Origin: an uncultured Alcaligenaceae bacterium
GTDB taxonomy: Bacteria > Pseudomonadota > Gammaproteobacteria > Burkholderiales > Burkholderiaceae_B
DNA length: 64,000 nt
Direction: 5' to 3'
Assembly (NCBI GenBank): GCA_937995985.1
Contig: CALKIR010000023.1
Span: forward strand, 124,001 to 188,000
The notes under the pieces are model-generated. The model made no database searches, was not told the DNA's origin, and saw nothing but the letters and a program-made list of their open reading frames with translations. Below, one piece after another: positions 62,738 to 64,000 of the stretch. The translations under genes and the position numbers were made by a program. The number at the start of each line of letters is the position of its first letter. The stretch's first letter is position 1.

Positions 62738-62868
62738 GAGGGCAGACCTTATGACCCGAAAAAATGTGTGTCGGTATTACAATAGATACCTTTACCAGCC
62801 GACGGAGACGTAAATATTGCATCTCTACGTCAAGCGGTGCCACAGTTTCCATAGGCTGAGGCGATTAT

Positions 62869-63843
62869 ATGCCTCTTTTACATATGAGCAAACAATTAAT
62901 GAATGAACAATCGTTTTCTCAAGTACGTTTACTTAAGATTCTACCTGAAAGAGCGGGACAGCGTTTAGATAATTTTTTATTTCGTGAATGCAAAGGGGTC
63001 CCCAAGAGTTTTATTTACCGAGCAATACGCAGTGGGCAGGTGCGTGTCAATCGCGGGCGAGTGCGTAATGACTATCGTTTACAAGCCGGTGATGAGTTGC
63101 GCATCCCACCTATGAAACGTGCAGAAAGTGAGTCCACTGTGCGGGTTCCACCCGCACATTTTGAGGTGGTGTATGAGGATCCTTATTTTCTTGCTCTCAA
63201 TAAGCCAGCTGGGGTAGCTGTGCATGGGGGCAGTGGGGTGTCTTTTGGGGTAATTGAGCAGTTGCGTGCTGCGCGTCCCGAGGCGCCTTTTTTAGAATTA
63301 GTGCATCGGTTAGATAGGGATACTTCAGGGTTGCTGCTTATTGCACGTCGTCGACGTGCTTTGGTAGCGCTGCATGAGCTATTTAGAGAAGATCGGATTA
63401 CCAAGTTGTATTGGGCCTTGGTCAATGGTGATTGGGTAAATGAGCGGCAGCATTTACGTGCGCCTTTGTTACGCTGGCTCACACCAAGCGGTGAGCGCAG
63501 AGTGCGGGTAGATAAACAGGGGCGACGTGCGCATACCATTATCAATTTACACGCACGGTACGGCGGGTATAGCCTAGTGCAAGCAGAGCTGCGGACAGGG
63601 CGCACGCATCAAATTCGAGTGCACCTTGCTCATGAGGGGTATCCTATTGTGGGCGATGATAAATACAGCAGCGACCATCAGCTGAGCCAGGCACGTCAAC
63701 AGTTAGGGTTTAAGGGGATGTTTTTACATGCTGGGCGGTTAGTGTTTAGGCATCCGATAACGCATGAGTCTCTTGATATACAGGCGCCACTGCCACAGGA
63801 TTGTGTCGATCTATTAGAAAGGCTAGAACTATTAAAAAATTAG
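62869..63843 (+). CDS. rluC: Ribosomal large subunit pseudouridine synthase RluC
   Basis: RluC converts three uridines of 23S rRNA (E. coli 955, 2504, 2580) to pseudouridine. The 324-residue protein has an N-terminal S4 RNA-binding domain (about 25-80, QRLDNFLF, IRSGQVRVN) and the catalytic motif HRLDRDTSGLLLIARRRRA with its Asp. The start at 62869 follows GAGG by 8 nt; ATGs at 62884 and 62899 are possible. It is divergent from rne, as in E. coli, and 13 nt before the HAD gene. Confidence 0.93.
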   Translation: MPLLHMSKQLMNEQSFSQVRLLKILPERAGQRLDNFLFRECKGVPKSFIYRAIRSGQVRVNRGRVRNDYRLQAGDELRIPPMKRAESESTVRVPPAHFEVVYEDPYFLALNKPAGVAVHGGSGVSFGVIEQLRAARPEAPFLELVHRLDRDTSGLLLIARRRRALVALHELFREDRITKLYWALVNGDWVNERQHLRAPLLRWLTPSGERRVRVDKQGRRAHTIINLHARYGGYSLVQAELRTGRTHQIRVHLAHEGYPIVGDDKYSSDHQLSQARQQLGFKGMFLHAGRLVFRHPITHESLDIQAPLPQDCVDLLERLELLKN

Positions 63844-63856
63844 TGTGGGAGTCATT

Positions 63857-64000
63857 ATGAGGAAGTATAAAGCCATTATTTTTGATTGGGATGGAACAGT
63901 AATGGATTCTACGCATTCCATTACTCGTTCAATTCAATTGGCCAGTCAGGATTTGGGGTTGCCCGTACCCTCTCAAGAAGAGGCGAATTGGATTATTGGT
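63857..64000 (+). CDS. HAD-superfamily phosphatase, N-terminal part (3' end outside window)
   Basis: The first 48 codons of a HAD subfamily IA hydrolase. The nucleophile motif IIFDWDGTVMDST is complete, and the start of the cap domain follows. A phosphoglycolate phosphatase-like role is a family-level guess. It lies 13 nt after rluC and is probably co-transcribed, as in Bordetella relatives. Confidence 0.9.
   Translation, partial: MRKYKAIIFDWDGTVMDSTHSITRSIQLASQDLGLPVPSQEEANWIIG

Larger units (their letters stand above)
62377..62868. promoter_or_regulatory. Divergent rne/rluC intergenic region (492 nt)
   Basis: No convincing gene is present. On the minus strand it is the rne leader. It holds two stem-loops (62612-62635 and 62689-62737) and AU-rich single-stranded stretches between them. 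Near rluC a GACGTA/TACGTC repeat (62807-62812 with 62826-62831) lies in the rluC leader. A TTGACG element on the minus strand near 62825-62831 lacks a good -10 partner. E. coli rne likewise has a ~360-nt structured leader and a divergent rluC. Confidence 0.6.

Noticed and set aside
62773..62790. GGTAT/ATACC repeat as a promoter operator for rluC
   Set aside because: Only 5 bp per arm and no properly spaced -35 for the TACAAT inside it; expected by chance in 64 kb.
1..64000. CRISPR arrays, toxin-antitoxin pairs, prophage genes or defence systems
   Set aside because: No regularly spaced repeats, no small paired genes and no nuclease or phage-type neighbours were found on either strand.

Overview
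The window is a 64 kb piece of a betaproteobacterial chromosome. It most likely comes from the Alcaligenaceae (Bordetella, Alcaligenes, Paenalcaligenes, Oligella relatives) with GC near 50% by eye. The evidence is the tpiA-secG-tRNA-Leu-nuo order, a 14-gene nuo operon ending in a DUF2818 gene, an OmpR/EnvZ pair of the RisA/RisS type, a trpBA-accD block, a Cys-type intracellular PHB depolymerase and a classic betaproteobacterial porin. Family placement is inference from gene order and remembered protein features; no search was run.

Layout. 1-1082: the end of tpiA, secG and a tRNA-Leu(GAG) with its own promoter and terminator. 1083-3219: a porin and a divergent hotdog thioesterase, placed between the tRNA and nuo. 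3306-18700: nuoABCDEFGHIJKLMN plus a long DUF2818 gene, one tightly packed respiratory complex I operon closed by a strong hairpin. 18727-23074: serB and mfd, convergent. 23209-27833: a five-gene branched-chain-amino-acid-type (HAAT) ABC transporter. 27894-31267: ispD-ispF (isoprenoid precursors), then a convergent sensor kinase/OmpR pair. 31509-35111: a TsaB-RimI fusion, a UDG-like Fe-S protein lacking its catalytic motifs, and convergent lplT. 35372-42041: smc, a zipA-like gene and ligA (chromosome organisation, division, replication). 42038-43773: a parvulin, BolA and YciB on the minus strand. 43957-48975: a second HAAT transporter with a fused permease-ATPase. 48993-52041: nth, an RnfB-type ferredoxin, PHB depolymerase and fdxA on the minus strand. 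52193-59343: pncB, a flavodoxin-fold protein (minus), relA, trpB, trpA, accD. 59461-62376: RNase E (minus), then a long structured leader and divergent rluC, and the start of a HAD phosphatase.

The window is almost entirely core genome. I see no CRISPR array, insertion sequence, prophage, toxin-antitoxin pair or recognisable defence island, and I do not claim a new multi-gene system. The items most worth a second look are: the structured leader of rne; the perfect hairpin just upstream of trpB; the hairpin with a T-run between the second transporter's binding-protein gene and its permeases; the porin leader hairpin; the degenerate UDG-like protein; the TsaB-RimI fusion; the expanded DUF2818, LivH and IspD proteins; and the porin/thioesterase pair between tRNA-Leu and nuo.
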